Shown here: in pieces, positions 11,101 through 20,650 of the stretch
Layout of the letters: each line of letters opens with the position of its first letter
How positions within the stretch are numbered: position 1 is the stretch's first letter
DNA from: Oncomelania hupensis
Taxonomy: Eukaryota; Mollusca; Gastropoda; Littorinimorpha; Pomatiopsidae
Reading direction: 5' to 3'
NCBI GenBank assembly: GCA_036898135.1
Contig: CM072525.1
Span: 25,671,059-25,735,058, forward strand
Length of the DNA: 64,000 bases
Translations under genes and position numbers: made by a program
The notes under the pieces: model-generated
The model's input: only the letters and a program-made list of their open reading frames with translations
Told to the model about the DNA's origin: nothing
Databases searched by the model: none

Positions 11101-11960
11101 GCATTGAACAAACCCAACAGCAATTTATTTCTCTTCCTGATGGAGGGAAGGGAAGGAGAGGGGGGATTGGAAGATGATGATCCACCAAAGTCTAGTGGTG
11201 CACTTTCTTGGCCGTCCAGCGATACATGTAGGTCTGCCAGCCGGAAGGGCAGTAGTGGTGGTGAAGGGGGGCAGGTGGAAGCGTCAAAGGTATCGACAGG
11301 GAGGGTCGCTGTAGGTGAAGTTGTAGGTGGGAAGTTTTCAATAGTATCACTATCACACACTATCTCATTGAGACTTTTCAATTCAGTATCTGAATTAGAA
11401 GATGGAAAACTGTATGGAATATTCTCTCTATGACTAGTGTCAATTTTTTGTAGTGGCACAACAAGTGCCTGTGGTTTCTGTAATTGCTTCACTTTTCTAC
11501 CAGATCTCACACCCCTAACACTCTTTCTCTTTACTAGGCCTAATTTTCTACATGTTGATACCACACAATTACTTAGTACACCAGATGTTCTGGATAACTG
11601 TTTGAGAAATGATGCTGAGTATTGAAAAGTATTCATGCTACTCTGGGTGGCAATCAGAATGTAATTAAAACCAGGCTCAGTAGCTCTGTTCAACCATGCA
11701 ATGTCAAAAACATTGAGATGTACTCATGTATCCAACACAAAGACTACAGAAATGGCTTCCCTGAAAACTATTTCAAACTTCTTTTACACAAAATGTCCAC
11801 AATATCATAAAAATTCTGCACAAAAATTGTATCACCATGATCAGCATGATCTTACAAAGCACTGTACCAAAAAACTAGCACAAAAATGAAAGAGCTGATG
11901 GCTGAAAACACCAAGAGTTTATGAGAGACATTTTCTGCTGCTACCTAGCGCATGATTAGC
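8165..11960 (-). mobile_element. Full-length L2/CR1-like LINE nested in the LTR element
   Basis: The minus-strand element ends with a (CAT)n tail at about 8171-8192, after GGCGCCTTACAAG, which is typical of L2/CR1 3' ends. Its single long ORF covers 8268-11693. It separates the integrase part (ends 11945) from the RT part (ends about 8190) of the host element. The 5' boundary is uncertain within about 11.90-11.98 kb and I could not define a target-site duplication. Confidence 0.85.
8268..11693 (-). CDS. LINE ORF2: endonuclease-reverse transcriptase, intact
   Basis: One uninterrupted ORF of 1,141 codons. Residues ~1-185 have no recognised domain. An APE-type endonuclease covers ~190-410 (LFNAQSTSKK, VITEVWL, GDVNLHYDS, SDHFLV). 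The RT covers ~630-900, with FRPVSNLPYISKLLERV, LDLSAAFDTLDH, CGVPQGSVLGPLLF at ~826 and the catalytic FADDTELY at ~857. The C-terminal region has LDYCNS and LHWLPVEKRLDYK, a block shared by L2/CR1-type LINEs and repeated at 26.0-26.8 and 53.8-54.5 kb. EN nicks target DNA and RT copies the RNA in place. The intact frame implies a recent insertion, possibly still active. Confidence 0.93.
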   Translation of the reverse strand: MNRATEPGFNYILIATQSSMNTFQYSASFLKQLSRTSGVLSNCVVSTCRKLGLVKRKSVRGVRSGRKVKQLQKPQALVVPLQKIDTSHRENIPYSFPSSNSDTELKSLNEIVCDSDTIENFPPTTSPTATLPVDTFDASTCPPSPPLLPFRLADLHVSLDGQESAPLDFGGSSSSNPPSPSLPSIRKRNKLLLGLFNAQSTSKKADMIHDMILEKSLDILVITEVWLKESGDELVLTRMTPASFTCVHQPRITNTCGGGIALIHNSSLTVRLLTAEKHISFESLCFILSHEKLSVHVMCVYRRPYTKVHRVPTSVFFDEFTPVLSAIAASHKYFIVLGDVNLHYDSPKDSDTKRICQLLNSLDISQLVTKVTHRRGHILDWVMSRSTVALVKTVDVEDQQFSDHFLVTAETIMSRPNPPKKIIHVRNIKGMRKEAFRKDLQDSNLLLSPPDDVEELVSLYNETLLSLLNKHAPERKKQVTERGDTGWMTPAVHDAKKARRRAERRWRTTGLEVDRQCFCKARNKCTEVVNKARAHHVQEALEDAGSDSGKMFSVVNRLLGGEASSPILPDMDCQAAATTLNHFFQAKIEEIQQSFRDDNQPPIVNITRPFIGEMLSHFAPVTAEQLKTIIARCKPTSSPVDPVPTKIVLDNIDILLPILVKIVNRSISQSVVPTPFKTALIKPLLKKHNLNPNECKNFRPVSNLPYISKLLERVIARQMISHLDQHNLSDRFQSAYRAHHSCETSLLRLMNDLLCNADAGDLTLCVLLDLSAAFDTLDHTVLLDRMSCEVGVTGPALDWFVSYLRNRTQYVTINHASSPETKLSCGVPQGSVLGPLLFCIYTCQLGSVVERHGLNRKMFADDTELYTAFRPTAQSAQEAVTSVEHCCEEVKNWMSSNRLKLNDLKTEILLCGSKTSLAKTSIDSVQIGEAKITPSDVVRNLGLYIDSRLTLSTHVSFIVRTCYFYIRMLGRLRPLLNLKTARSVATSLILSRLDYCNSCLWGLPKTQLQRLQLVQNTAARIVLKQKRNEHISPGLRSLHWLPVEKRLDYKILALAYQCFTSTAPTYLTELVSPYQPRRELRSGTQCRLETPSVRTSNTTKKTLGMRSFKNAAPTLWNSLPLSLKQAPSLPSFKKGLKTYLF

Positions 11961-14917
11961 CACTCACACATACCTTTCTGTTCATGTTCGTCGATCATCA
12001 CAACGGCGACGATATGAGTTTTCACTTGCTTTTCTCTTTCAACGTACAGTTTCAATGCATTAGCATGGTAGATTTTCTCATTGTCTCCTACTGCAATCTT
12101 GTAGTCACATTCATTGATGCGGTCAGTGACAACATATGGACCTTTCCATAGCATCTGCAGTTTGTTGGCTTTATCAGAAACAAGCATGAGAACTTTATCT
12201 CCAACGTTGAATTTTCGTGCTTTTGCTTTCATGTTGAAATGTTTCGCGTGTTTAGCGCTTGCTTTTCCAAGATTTTCTCTGGCGATTTTACAGGTTTCTT
12301 CAATTCTGTTCCGGAGGTCGATCACATACTGAAATGTGGTCCTGGTTTCTTCCGTCTGTTCTTCCTGTGTCCAGAGCTCTTTCAGAATCTGTAACGGTCC
12401 TCGTACAGTTCGTCCATATAGAAGCTCAAAGGGAGAGAATTGTAGTGATTCTTGCGGTACTTCTCTGATAGCAAATAGAAGTGCAGGAATAAACCTGTCC
12501 CATTCTTTTGGTTGTTCTTGACAAAGATGTTTCAGCATACTTTTGATGGTACCATTGAAACGTTCCACCAACCCGTTGCATTGTGCGTGTCTTGGTGTGG
12601 TCCTCAGGCCTTTCACACTCAATAGCCTGTTCACTTCGTCAGCTAGGGATCCTACAAATTGAGATCCGTTGTCTGTCAGAATCTCTCTCGGAATACCTAA
12701 GCGAGTCCACATTTCCCACAATGATTCGGCCACATCTTCGGCTTTGATGGATTTTAATGGTTTGGCTTCGACGTAGCGTGTAGCATAGTCCACCATGGTG
12801 ATTATATAGCGGTGCCCCCTGTCGGACGCTGGTAAGATAGGTCCGATGATATCCACCGCCACATGATCAAAAGGTGTGTGGATTATTGGCATCTTGCCCA
12901 ACGGCAGTTTCCGAACTTGACCCTTCGGTGACGTCCTTTGGCATATGTCACATGACGCGCAATAGCGTCTGATGTCTCCGCAGATTCCGGGCCATACGAA
13001 ATCGTTCCAGATTCTCTTCCTGGTTTTGGTTACACCCAGGTGTCCTGACATCGGCGTGTCATGGGCCAATCGTAACACTTCGTTGCGATATTTCTTTGGG
13101 ACAACAATTTGTTTGGTCTCTTTACCGTTTTGGAGAAAAGAACGGTACAAAATTCCCTTTCTCCAGCTGTAGGTGACTTTAGAAGTTGATTTGCGCCCTC
13201 CTTTCCCATGCTTGGTCTCATTGTCAGCTAGCTTCCTTGCTTTCTCCAGGGTTGGATCCTCCTTCTGAGCTTGTCCCAACTCCACTGGAGTGACATCCCC
13301 GAGCAGAGAATTGGATGTTTTCAATGTTCTATCTGTTTTCCCCACAGAAGCTCTAGTTTGCATTGCCGCGCACACTTCTCGAATAGCGTAAACTGGAACA
13401 GGCGTCAGGTTCCCATCCTCAGACCTACGGTAGTTCCCTACAAGAACTTGCTCTACCGGTTGCTTCATAACGGCCACAACAGTCTTCCCTTCAAAGAATG
13501 GTGTGTTCATGTGTACCGTCGCAATTGGTAGTGATAACTTCGCAGGCGACGAGGCCATCACTATCTCAATGGTCTCTCCTGACAAACATCGCTCGGGTAC
13601 GAGACTGGAATCGACGATGGTGATCGACGCTCCAGTGTCGCGCAATGCCGTCGCTTGCTTTCCTTCTACTTCTACTTGGCACTCCGGCGAGAACGGTATC
13701 GCCGTACATAATGAACAGAGCTTGCCGTGACTCTGTACATCCTCCTGCCTCATACTTCCAGCTATTGCGGCGGCTGCTTTGTTTTCTTTCCCTCCTTTTG
13801 GACATTGTCTCGCCACATGACCTTGCTGGTGACAAGTATAGCAGGTTACTTCAGGCCTCCTTGTCCTGTCGTTGTGGAGCTGCTTCTGCGCTGCCTCCAC
13901 CTTCTTTTTATCTCCTTCCTCATCTTCTTTCCTTCTACTATGCTTGAGCCTATCTCCGAATCTATTCCTGGGTCTTTCATGATCAGACATAGTGGCTTGC
14001 TTTGCTGATTCGTAGGTTAATGCAAATCTTATTGCATCGCCCATCGTCTCCGGCTCCTTTTCTCTGACAAAACGCGCTTGATCAAACGGTATCCCACTAA
14101 GAAACTTTTCTTGCAGTATCAAATCACGCAGATCGTCATATGTGTTGTCTTTCCCTGCAAGTTCCTGCCATCTGGATAACCAGAGATCTAACTTGGTAGC
14201 GTACTCTTGTGTTGATTCTCCTTGCTGTCTTCTGGCATCTCGAAATTTTTTCCGATATTCTTCTGCCGTCAGCTGGAATCGGAACAATAATGATCGCCGT
14301 AATGTTCCGTAATCGCCGGCATCAGCATCACTCAACATAGAGTAGACCTCCCTCGCTTTCCCTTTTAGCAAGGTGCCTAGGCGAGGAGCCCATTGATTAA
14401 TTGGCCATTCTTGGATCTTAGCCGTTCTCTCAAATGTGCGTAGATAATCTTCCAGATCATCTTTGTCTTCCAGAAAAGGTAGTTTTATCTTCAGTTTTTC
14501 CTGATAAAACTGCGATGAACGAGAATCCGACGGATCGGCAGCATTGTCGTTGGTGTTGTCACTGTTCACGTGACGTATTCGTTCGAGTTCTAATTCATAT
14601 TCCAATGTTGCTTTATGTTTCCTTTCATCGATTTCAGCTTGACGCTTTCTTTCTTCAGCTTCAGCTTCAGCTTGTCGTTTTCTTTCTTCAGCTTCAGCTT
14701 GTTGCTTTCTTTCTTCAGCTTCAGCCTGTCGTTTTCTTTCTTCAGCTTCAGCTTGTCGCTTTCTTTCTTCAGCTTCAGCTTGAGCTAAACGCGTTTTCTC
14801 TTCCTTGACGTAATTGACAAGATCTGGACCCGACAACCCCAACGCTTCTCCTTCGGCCTTAAACTTTAAGAAAGGATCGTTGGCTTCCATTGCTTTCGCT
14901 TGAGCACGAGTGGTCAT
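11945..14917 (-). CDS. Gag-protease-integrase ORF of the first LTR element
   Basis: 990 codons. The N-terminal gag has a coiled coil of tandem EERKRQAEA units (~residues 45-100). A CCHC zinc knuckle follows (CYTCHQQGHVARQC, ~360), then an aspartic protease with ALRDTGAS (~422). The integrase HHCC region has HLGVTKTRKR and CDICQR (~615-650). The integrase core has VAVDIIGPI (~687), LTDNGSQF (~747) and CNGLVERFNGT, giving the D-D-E triad. A GPY/F-type end follows (LWKGPYVVTDR, ~925). The frame ends soon after the GPY region where the LINE is inserted. Integrase directly after protease is the unusual Gmr1-like order. Confidence 0.92.
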   Translation of the reverse strand: MTTRAQAKAMEANDPFLKFKAEGEALGLSGPDLVNYVKEEKTRLAQAEAEERKRQAEAEERKRQAEAEERKQQAEAEERKRQAEAEAEERKRQAEIDERKHKATLEYELELERIRHVNSDNTNDNAADPSDSRSSQFYQEKLKIKLPFLEDKDDLEDYLRTFERTAKIQEWPINQWAPRLGTLLKGKAREVYSMLSDADAGDYGTLRRSLLFRFQLTAEEYRKKFRDARRQQGESTQEYATKLDLWLSRWQELAGKDNTYDDLRDLILQEKFLSGIPFDQARFVREKEPETMGDAIRFALTYESAKQATMSDHERPRNRFGDRLKHSRRKEDEEGDKKKVEAAQKQLHNDRTRRPEVTCYTCHQQGHVARQCPKGGKENKAAAAIAGSMRQEDVQSHGKLCSLCTAIPFSPECQVEVEGKQATALRDTGASITIVDSSLVPERCLSGETIEIVMASSPAKLSLPIATVHMNTPFFEGKTVVAVMKQPVEQVLVGNYRRSEDGNLTPVPVYAIREVCAAMQTRASVGKTDRTLKTSNSLLGDVTPVELGQAQKEDPTLEKARKLADNETKHGKGGRKSTSKVTYSWRKGILYRSFLQNGKETKQIVVPKKYRNEVLRLAHDTPMSGHLGVTKTRKRIWNDFVWPGICGDIRRYCASCDICQRTSPKGQVRKLPLGKMPIIHTPFDHVAVDIIGPILPASDRGHRYIITMVDYATRYVEAKPLKSIKAEDVAESLWEMWTRLGIPREILTDNGSQFVGSLADEVNRLLSVKGLRTTPRHAQCNGLVERFNGTIKSMLKHLCQEQPKEWDRFIPALLFAIREVPQESLQFSPFELLYGRTVRGPLQILKELWTQEEQTEETRTTFQYVIDLRNRIEETCKIARENLGKASAKHAKHFNMKAKARKFNVGDKVLMLVSDKANKLQMLWKGPYVVTDRINECDYKIAVGDNEKIYHANALKLYVEREKQVKTHIVAVVMIDEHEQKGMCEWLIMR
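14635..14790 (-). repeat. In-frame 27-bp repeats in gag
   Basis: Tandem copies of a unit encoding EERKRQAEA/EERKQQAEA. They form the charged coiled coil of gag. The second LTR element has an analogous array of its own (36150-36530). Confidence 0.85.
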
Positions 14918-16254
14918 TTACGAATGTCAAAAATGTAATACGACAGGAAAGAATAAATTAGCGTTCGAAAAGTTCCGATTTCGTCACGCCGATTACGTCA
15001 CGTCAATGACGTTATTTTCCCGAGGAGGAAAAAAAAAAACAAAATGGCAACTCTTTGAAATATCTTCGAACAACCCCAATGGATTCGTTATAACTATACG
15101 CTTTTACTGCAATTTCTGTTATTTGCTATTCGCGTATTAGCAGCATAAAACCAAGAACTTGAAAAGAAGAGTTTTGTGTATCCGGCAATGGCACCCTCTT
15201 GTTAACACCAGTTCTACTTCGAACTCAAAGATTCTAATTCATTCTTGTAATGTAATTAGAATTGTGATAACGTGTCACTGTCTAGGCTCGAATCCAGTAG
15301 CTAAACTTATCAAATTCACAAAAGTTATCCTGCTACCTTTACCTTGATTCGCCTAATAAGATCAACTGTACGTGGCCTTATTTGATTGCCACACAGATAC
15401 AATCCACCCTGGATGATACACCTGTGTCTCAGGGATTTACTGTGTGTATATTTATAAATTATAAAATACACTCTAGTATAACTCGCGGTCCGTTCCTTTG
15501 TGGCGGATGAGTTTACCAGACCCTTCTGCTAATACTCTCTCACTACGAGTATTCTTCTAATTTTCTATGTCGCTCTTACTTCGGCGAACAGAAATGTTAG
15601 GCTACAAAACTGACTTAATGATCCTGTGTGATTATTCCGTTTATCACTGATCTATTAAGCGCGACGCTACTGTCTGTCTACTGTTCGGTCCGTTGAACAT
15701 AGAACAATTTACCTTACCTTCAAAGGTGACTAGTAGGTCAACAAGTTATTTAGTCTTTGTACTAAATTATAACTTGTTATCTCTCTCTCTAATATTGACA
15801 CAGGTCCTCGTGTCTCCGGATTCACTATAACAACAAATGCTATAGGATTCCAATATTAGCTTCAAACACTCAATCGGTTAAGACTGAGATAATAAAATAG
15901 ACCACCGTTCTGCCTATTCTTTTACAGCATGTAATACCCGAAATTACTGCTGAACATTTGATTGACAACACGTACTGGGAGTCGTTTGCATAAGGTTATA
16001 AATATGCAACCTAATTATATCTGTAAATATAACTGGTAACTTATGATCGACGTGGGAAGCTGATGTTACATTGGTTGGTAGGGTAGTCCATAAGTCCGCC
16101 CATTTGTAAGAGCGGCTCCCGCCAACCTCCCGCGTTGAACAAATGAATGACACAATGATAATTTACATGTACGATGTAGTAAATATCATCACCACCAGTG
16201 GTAACACGACTTAAAAAGTGATTGTGACTCAAACTATCCCGGACGAGCCCCCAT
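14918..16254 (-). other. Leader region of the first LTR element
   Basis: About 1.3 kb between the 5' LTR and the gag start. No ORF of note. Holds a short (CT)n at ~15780. Likely untranslated leader with packaging signals, by position only. Confidence 0.5.
16236..16253 (-). promoter_or_regulatory. Primer-binding site, tRNA-Pro-like
   Basis: On the minus strand, one base from the 5' LTR, the sequence reads TGGGGGCTCGTCCGGGAT. This 18-mer is the textbook tRNA-Pro primer-binding site used by several retroelements, from memory. Confidence 0.8.
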
Positions 16255-17630
16255 TGTCGCGTTATATATATAATTTATATTAATATATATATAGATGTTA
16301 AAAGATGAATGAACAGTTGAAAGAATTTTATATAAATAGAATCAATTTCCTCTTTGTATTATGCCTAAAAATCGATAAGAAACAAGAAAGTGATGTCGAG
16401 AAATAGAAAATAAAGAATAAAAGAAATTATTGGTTATTCATTCATTCTGTTTGCTTTTTTACAACTAAAAAAGAATACCACTGGTTGATGGTTGATGATA
16501 TTTATTTAATATGCTATGATACGAGAACCCGTGAAATCATGGTTCTAAAGAATTTCACTGTTGATTAAAATTGTCACTTATCTGACGTGGATTCCCTGAT
16601 GGAGAAGAAGAATTGTCTCTTTTGTTTAACTTTATTCTGTCCTCACGTTTGACCAAAAGGATTATCGTCCAGCTGGCTTCACATGGACGTCAGGGATATG
16701 ACGAGCTCCATGTCATCAGAAGAATAAGCGTTGAGGATGGAAGTAGGTTAAAACGATCATATCAGGAATCCGACAGTCGAAAATATTATGAAGAAGGAAG
16801 CAAAACAAAAATCCTTTCCCTGCGCACAGACAAATTAACAGGGACTAAATACACAATCTGTATCCTGTTGAATGACCAGCGAGGAACGCCGTTGACGTTA
16901 TTTGAATAAGAACCCTGCATATTCACGGGTTATTGTATCTTATTCTCAAAACATAATAATGTTCTTTCCTCGCTGTTCATCCACACTGTTCCAATGATCA
17001 AGAATGCACCAACATTCTTTATGAACTAAGCTAAACATGTTAAATTAACTATCACCATATAAACTTCACGCGCTGAAGAATTTATATGAAACGAGAACAA
17101 CATGTTAAAATAACTATTATCATACAATTTGCATACATTGAAGAATAATAACGAATCACCTTGATGAAGGACGATGAATGATTCGCATGGCGCAATGGAC
17201 ACAAGCACAAGACTACCCATTCCCCAGCTTCACACATCGAATCGTAACTTACCAGCTCAGGATTCGTTTGTGGTGTCTACGACACGTGTTGTTTAGGGTG
17301 AGACGAGCTTTTTGAACCAACTTTATGACCTCAGTCATCCGAAATAGTGGTCTGGCGTAAACATATGTTCCTTGCCCTCCAAGATGGTCGCTCGAATGGT
17401 TTTTCTTAACGATATTTCCCACATCCAGCCAATCGAAAGGATAGTACACAAATTGTCTATGGTAACAATAATCTAAAATTGAACTACACTAAATAAAAAC
17501 AATGTCGCATACTGCGTCATTCCGAAAATAATATTATTATCGTCACTGTCTATGACGTACTGTCTATGACGCATTGTCTGGCCTATAGCAGAATATCGAG
17601 GATGCTAGAGTAGGCGCTTGTATCGCGACA
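16255..17630 (-). repeat. 5' LTR of the first LTR element
   Basis: 1,376 bp, same ends and length as 5833-7208. It carries the same antisense 98-codon ORF at 16613-16909. Confidence 0.93.
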
Positions 17631-17640
17631 CAGTGTTCGT

Positions 17641-17684
17641 ACCCTAACTCTAAACCCTAACCCTAACCCAGCCCTAACCCTAAC
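17641..17684. repeat. Short interstitial telomere-like repeat (CCCTAA)n
   Basis: About seven CCCTAA units with small interruptions, 10 bp outside the 5' LTR of the first LTR element. TTAGGG is the common metazoan (including mollusc) telomere unit. Confidence 0.8.
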
Positions 17685-17779
17685 GAATCATTGTTCTGAC
17701 GTCAAAATAAGTAGGCATGTAAATACAAATTATGTAGATGTTCACTGATTTGTCCAGATAACACTGTGTAAGTGTGCCC

Positions 17780-17820
17780 ACACACACAAACACACACACA
17801 CGCACAAACACACACACACC
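17780..17820. repeat. (CA)n microsatellite
   Basis: CACACAAACACACACACACGCACAAACAC-like run in the intron before SRCR domain 3. Confidence 0.8.
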
Positions 17821-17884
17821 ATACAATAATGAAGATATTAATACTTAAGAATACATAATGAAGCAATGATTAAAAATATTTAAA

Positions 17885-18330
17885 AGTAAAAAGCACTACA
17901 CTTTGGTGATCTTGACCCTAAACTATGAGAGATTAAAAAGTCCAAACGTGTTGTAGGCTGCGTTCATCTCGAAGGTCAAGGTCACAAAAACATAAAGTAT
18001 AATGCTACAGTGCAGTGGCTCTAAAACTGACCCATAATATGCATGAACATTTGGGTTATTTGACCATACATGAACATCAGAGGTCATGTGAAGGTCAAGG
18101 TCATCCCAGGGTCAAGGTCATCGAAAGGTCACCTCTTTTGCATTATGCAATGTTTGCTATAGTTTATTTGATCCATTTGGGTCGGAAGGTCAAGGTCATC
18201 TGAAAGACAAGATCCTCGCATGATCAAAGTCAGTATAATTCATTTTGATGTAATCGTTTTGTTTCAATTTTTCTGGGTACATATTTTCATGTAGGATATT
18301 GCAAGTTCCATAAGGAATGTGTCTCGTTCT
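17885..18330 (+). repeat. Copy (3' part) of the dispersed AGGTCA repeat
   Basis: It holds CTTGACCCTAAACTATGAGAG, GAAGGTCAAGGTCAT and AAGGTCAAGGTCATC blocks. It ends with the TTCATGT...ATATTGCAAGTTCCATAAGG signature seen at the ends of the other copies. Confidence 0.8.
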
Positions 18331-18432
18331 ACTTAATTTTAGGTGCAAGCGGTTGAATCATCTGGGAACTATGCTAAAAGATGCAATTTTGACGTAAAAT
18401 ATTCATAGAAACGGTGATTTATGTCTGTTTAG

Positions 18433-18568
18433 CACGACTGAGACTGGTAGGCAGTGAGCCCAATGTAGGACGACTGGATATATACAGAGACGGAACGTGG
18501 TTGGCAGTAACAAATTTTGGAAGTTATGGTTCGGGTCTCGTGTGCAGAACACTACTGGGATTTAATAC
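18433..18568 (+). CDS. SRCR domain 3, first exon (cysteine-poor type c)
   Basis: The acceptor is CTGTTTAG ending at 18432 and the donor is TAC|GTAAGT. Phase 1 to 2. It encodes RLRLVGS, VGRLDIYRDGTW and LVCRTLLGF. The position of C2 is replaced: WLAVTNF has Thr where other domains have VC. C3 is kept. 136 nt. Confidence 0.87.
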
Positions 18569-18610
18569 GTAAGTATTATATTAACTAACATTCTTAAAAT
18601 TGTTGCGTGT

Positions 18611-18645
18611 TTGTTGTTGTTGTTGTTGTTGTTGTTTTTGCCATT
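18611..18645. repeat. (GTT)n microsatellite
   Basis: Short trinucleotide run soon after the SRCR 3 first-exon donor. Confidence 0.75.
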
Positions 18646-19277
18646 TTGGGAATGTATTAGTTATATTTATAGCTATTTTGAATTGCTACTCTCCCTCTTT
18701 CCCTGGAGGCACGCATTGGTCTTGTGGCTTTTGCGAATGCTTAGCAATTCAAGACACAGTGAGCAGTTAAGTTCGAAGAAGTTGGCAAAAGTGTCACCAG
18801 CGGTTCATATGACAGTCTAGCCTACCGATATTATGACCTTGATGCTCGAGCAGTGGCCCTACTACTTCGCATGAGAGTATAAACCGAGGTCTAGTCATAC
18901 ATTCCATCGCATGGGCTTTAAAGATCCTAAATCTCACGGGTGAGTGCCAGGAACACATTAGGCCTATATAAAGTACACCCAGCATGCATTATGCACCTTG
19001 TAATGGCTGGCGCTGCTTTTGCGGTTGCTGCGCGTTCGCTAAGACGGCTACCCGAATTTTCCCCGCAAGGGGACGAATACAATCGCATCCCCCCTTCCCC
19101 CTCCCTCCGACTATTTCAAAGTATTTCAAGATAAGACTGCATTTTTGTAAAGCTCGCAAGAAATGAACATTGGCATTTTGTTGACATGAGTGCGTGCTTC
19201 GATTGTAAGTGGGTGAAGAGATCTATTGTTAAATCAACGTTAGACATGCACTTCATTACAATTTGTTCTTATATAAG

Positions 19278-19471
19278 GGGGCAGCTCTTTTATGTATACC
19301 ACTCCAACTACGACAACTTCCTGTACACCACACCAAGTAACTTGCCATACAACGACTACATGTCGATCAACTGCGGTGTAGGCGATACGGTATTGACTGA
19401 CTGCCTGCAGACGTTCAACACATATCAACAACGTCGATACCCCTATACACTGGGAATCGCCTGCGACAATG
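19278..19471 (+). CDS. SRCR domain 3, second exon (lacks C7)
   Basis: The acceptor is ATATAAG ending at 19277 and the donor is AATG|GTAACA. Phase 2 to 1. It encodes a Tyr/Asn-rich loop, then SINCGVGDTVLTDC (C5, C6) and LGIACDN (C8). No cysteine lies between C6 and C8, so C7 is lost together with C2 of the first exon. In SRCR folds C2 pairs with C7, so the loss is concerted. The 194-nt exon is the longest SRCR exon here. Confidence 0.85.
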
Positions 19472-19684
19472 GTAACAGAAGTTAATTTTATTTTGTCGCT
19501 TTCAACGTACAAAAATCGTCATTATCAGTATATGACTTAATAATTAAGCTTACTAATCAGGCTCAAAGCGCAGAGATCTGTAATAACATACAACCTCACA
19601 TGTTTCATCCACTTTCACAAACATCTATCACTCAAACATGTTGTGTAAAGGCAGGGAGATCGCTATTAGAAGACGGAAAGGAAA

Positions 19685-20645
19685 TCGAATTTTTGACTCG
19701 CATGCATAGCAATGTGAGTCTATGTACTCGCCCCGAAATATAAAAATAAGAAATAAAAATAAAATAAAATAAAAATCCAGATTCTTACAAATGTGTGCGA
19801 GATGAGTCCTAAATAGTCCAAAAATGACATTAAATAATTCTCCGTCTGTCCGCCGTTAAGCGTCCGTCGTCCGTCCGTGGAAAACTTGCAAGTGGTATAA
19901 TTTCTCAGAACCTATTTGATCTATTGCAATCACTTGGTAGGATGGTGTATACCAATGAGGCCTCAAAATTGATTAGTGAATAAATGACTTCACGTCAAGG
20001 GCAAGGTAACAGGGTCAACAGATGTTAGGCAAAAAATGACAATTTTTCACAAGCTATTGATATTAAATCCCCAATTTTCCCCTCCCTCCGCCCCCTTCCC
20101 GCCGCTCCCATTTCACCATTTTGGGCTAAAAAGCCCCATGGGCGTACAGCCTTTCGTTGTATAGATGGTTAAAATCATGTGTTTTGAATAACATACAAAG
20201 TTACAAAGTTTGAAATCAAAATGAACTTACTATTCTTTGATGCATGCATGATAAATATCAATGAGAAACACATACTTTGCAAATTTGATCAACCTTACTC
20301 CAAGGTCAAGGTCACCGTAGTTGTGCAAAGTTGGTTTGTATAGGTACTTTTCAGTGATCTTGACCCTAAACTATGAAAGATCTACAGTCCAGACTTGTTG
20401 TATTTAGAGATAGTAGATTGATCTTTAATATGTGTTCCGTTTTTACGTTGATCTTAAACGTCAATGTCATTTTAGGCCTTGCAAAAACATTAAAACCTTT
20501 TATCAGCATACAGTGGAATGTCTGGATATTTAACCTATAATATGTAACAACATCGGGTAATTTGATCATACAGGTCACGTGAAGGTCAAGGTCATGTCAG
20601 GGTTATCACAAGGTAACTTTTTGGGCATAATACATCTTTTGCTGT
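19685..20645 (+). repeat. Dispersed AGGTCA repeat, left part (split by a solo LTR)
   Basis: Starts with TCGCATGCATAGCAATGTGA, continues through the GTCCGTCC stretch and several CAAGGTCAAGGTCA blocks, and is interrupted at 20646. It resumes at 21289 (TTGATTTGATCGTACGTGAG) and ends about 21490. Confidence 0.85.
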
Positions 20646-20650
20646 CGTTG

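Larger units (their letters stand above)
5833..17630 (-). mobile_element. Ty3/gypsy LTR retrotransposon, Gmr1-like order, with nested LINE (broken)
   Basis: Two 1,376-bp LTRs (5833-7208 and 16255-17630) begin TGTCGCG and end CGCGACA. Between them the minus strand encodes gag, protease, integrase (11945-14917), then the end of RT and RNase H (7258-8190). Integrase lies before RT, unlike normal gypsy elements. A primer-binding site follows the 5' LTR and a G-rich polypurine tract precedes the 3' LTR. The element is dead: about 190 codons of RT are missing and a LINE is inserted at about 8.17-11.95 kb. No clear target-site duplication is seen. Confidence 0.92.

Noticed and set aside
11945..14917. 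Domesticated host gag gene
   Set aside because: It lies between matching LTRs with primer-binding site and polypurine tract, and includes protease and integrase, so it belongs to the retrotransposon.
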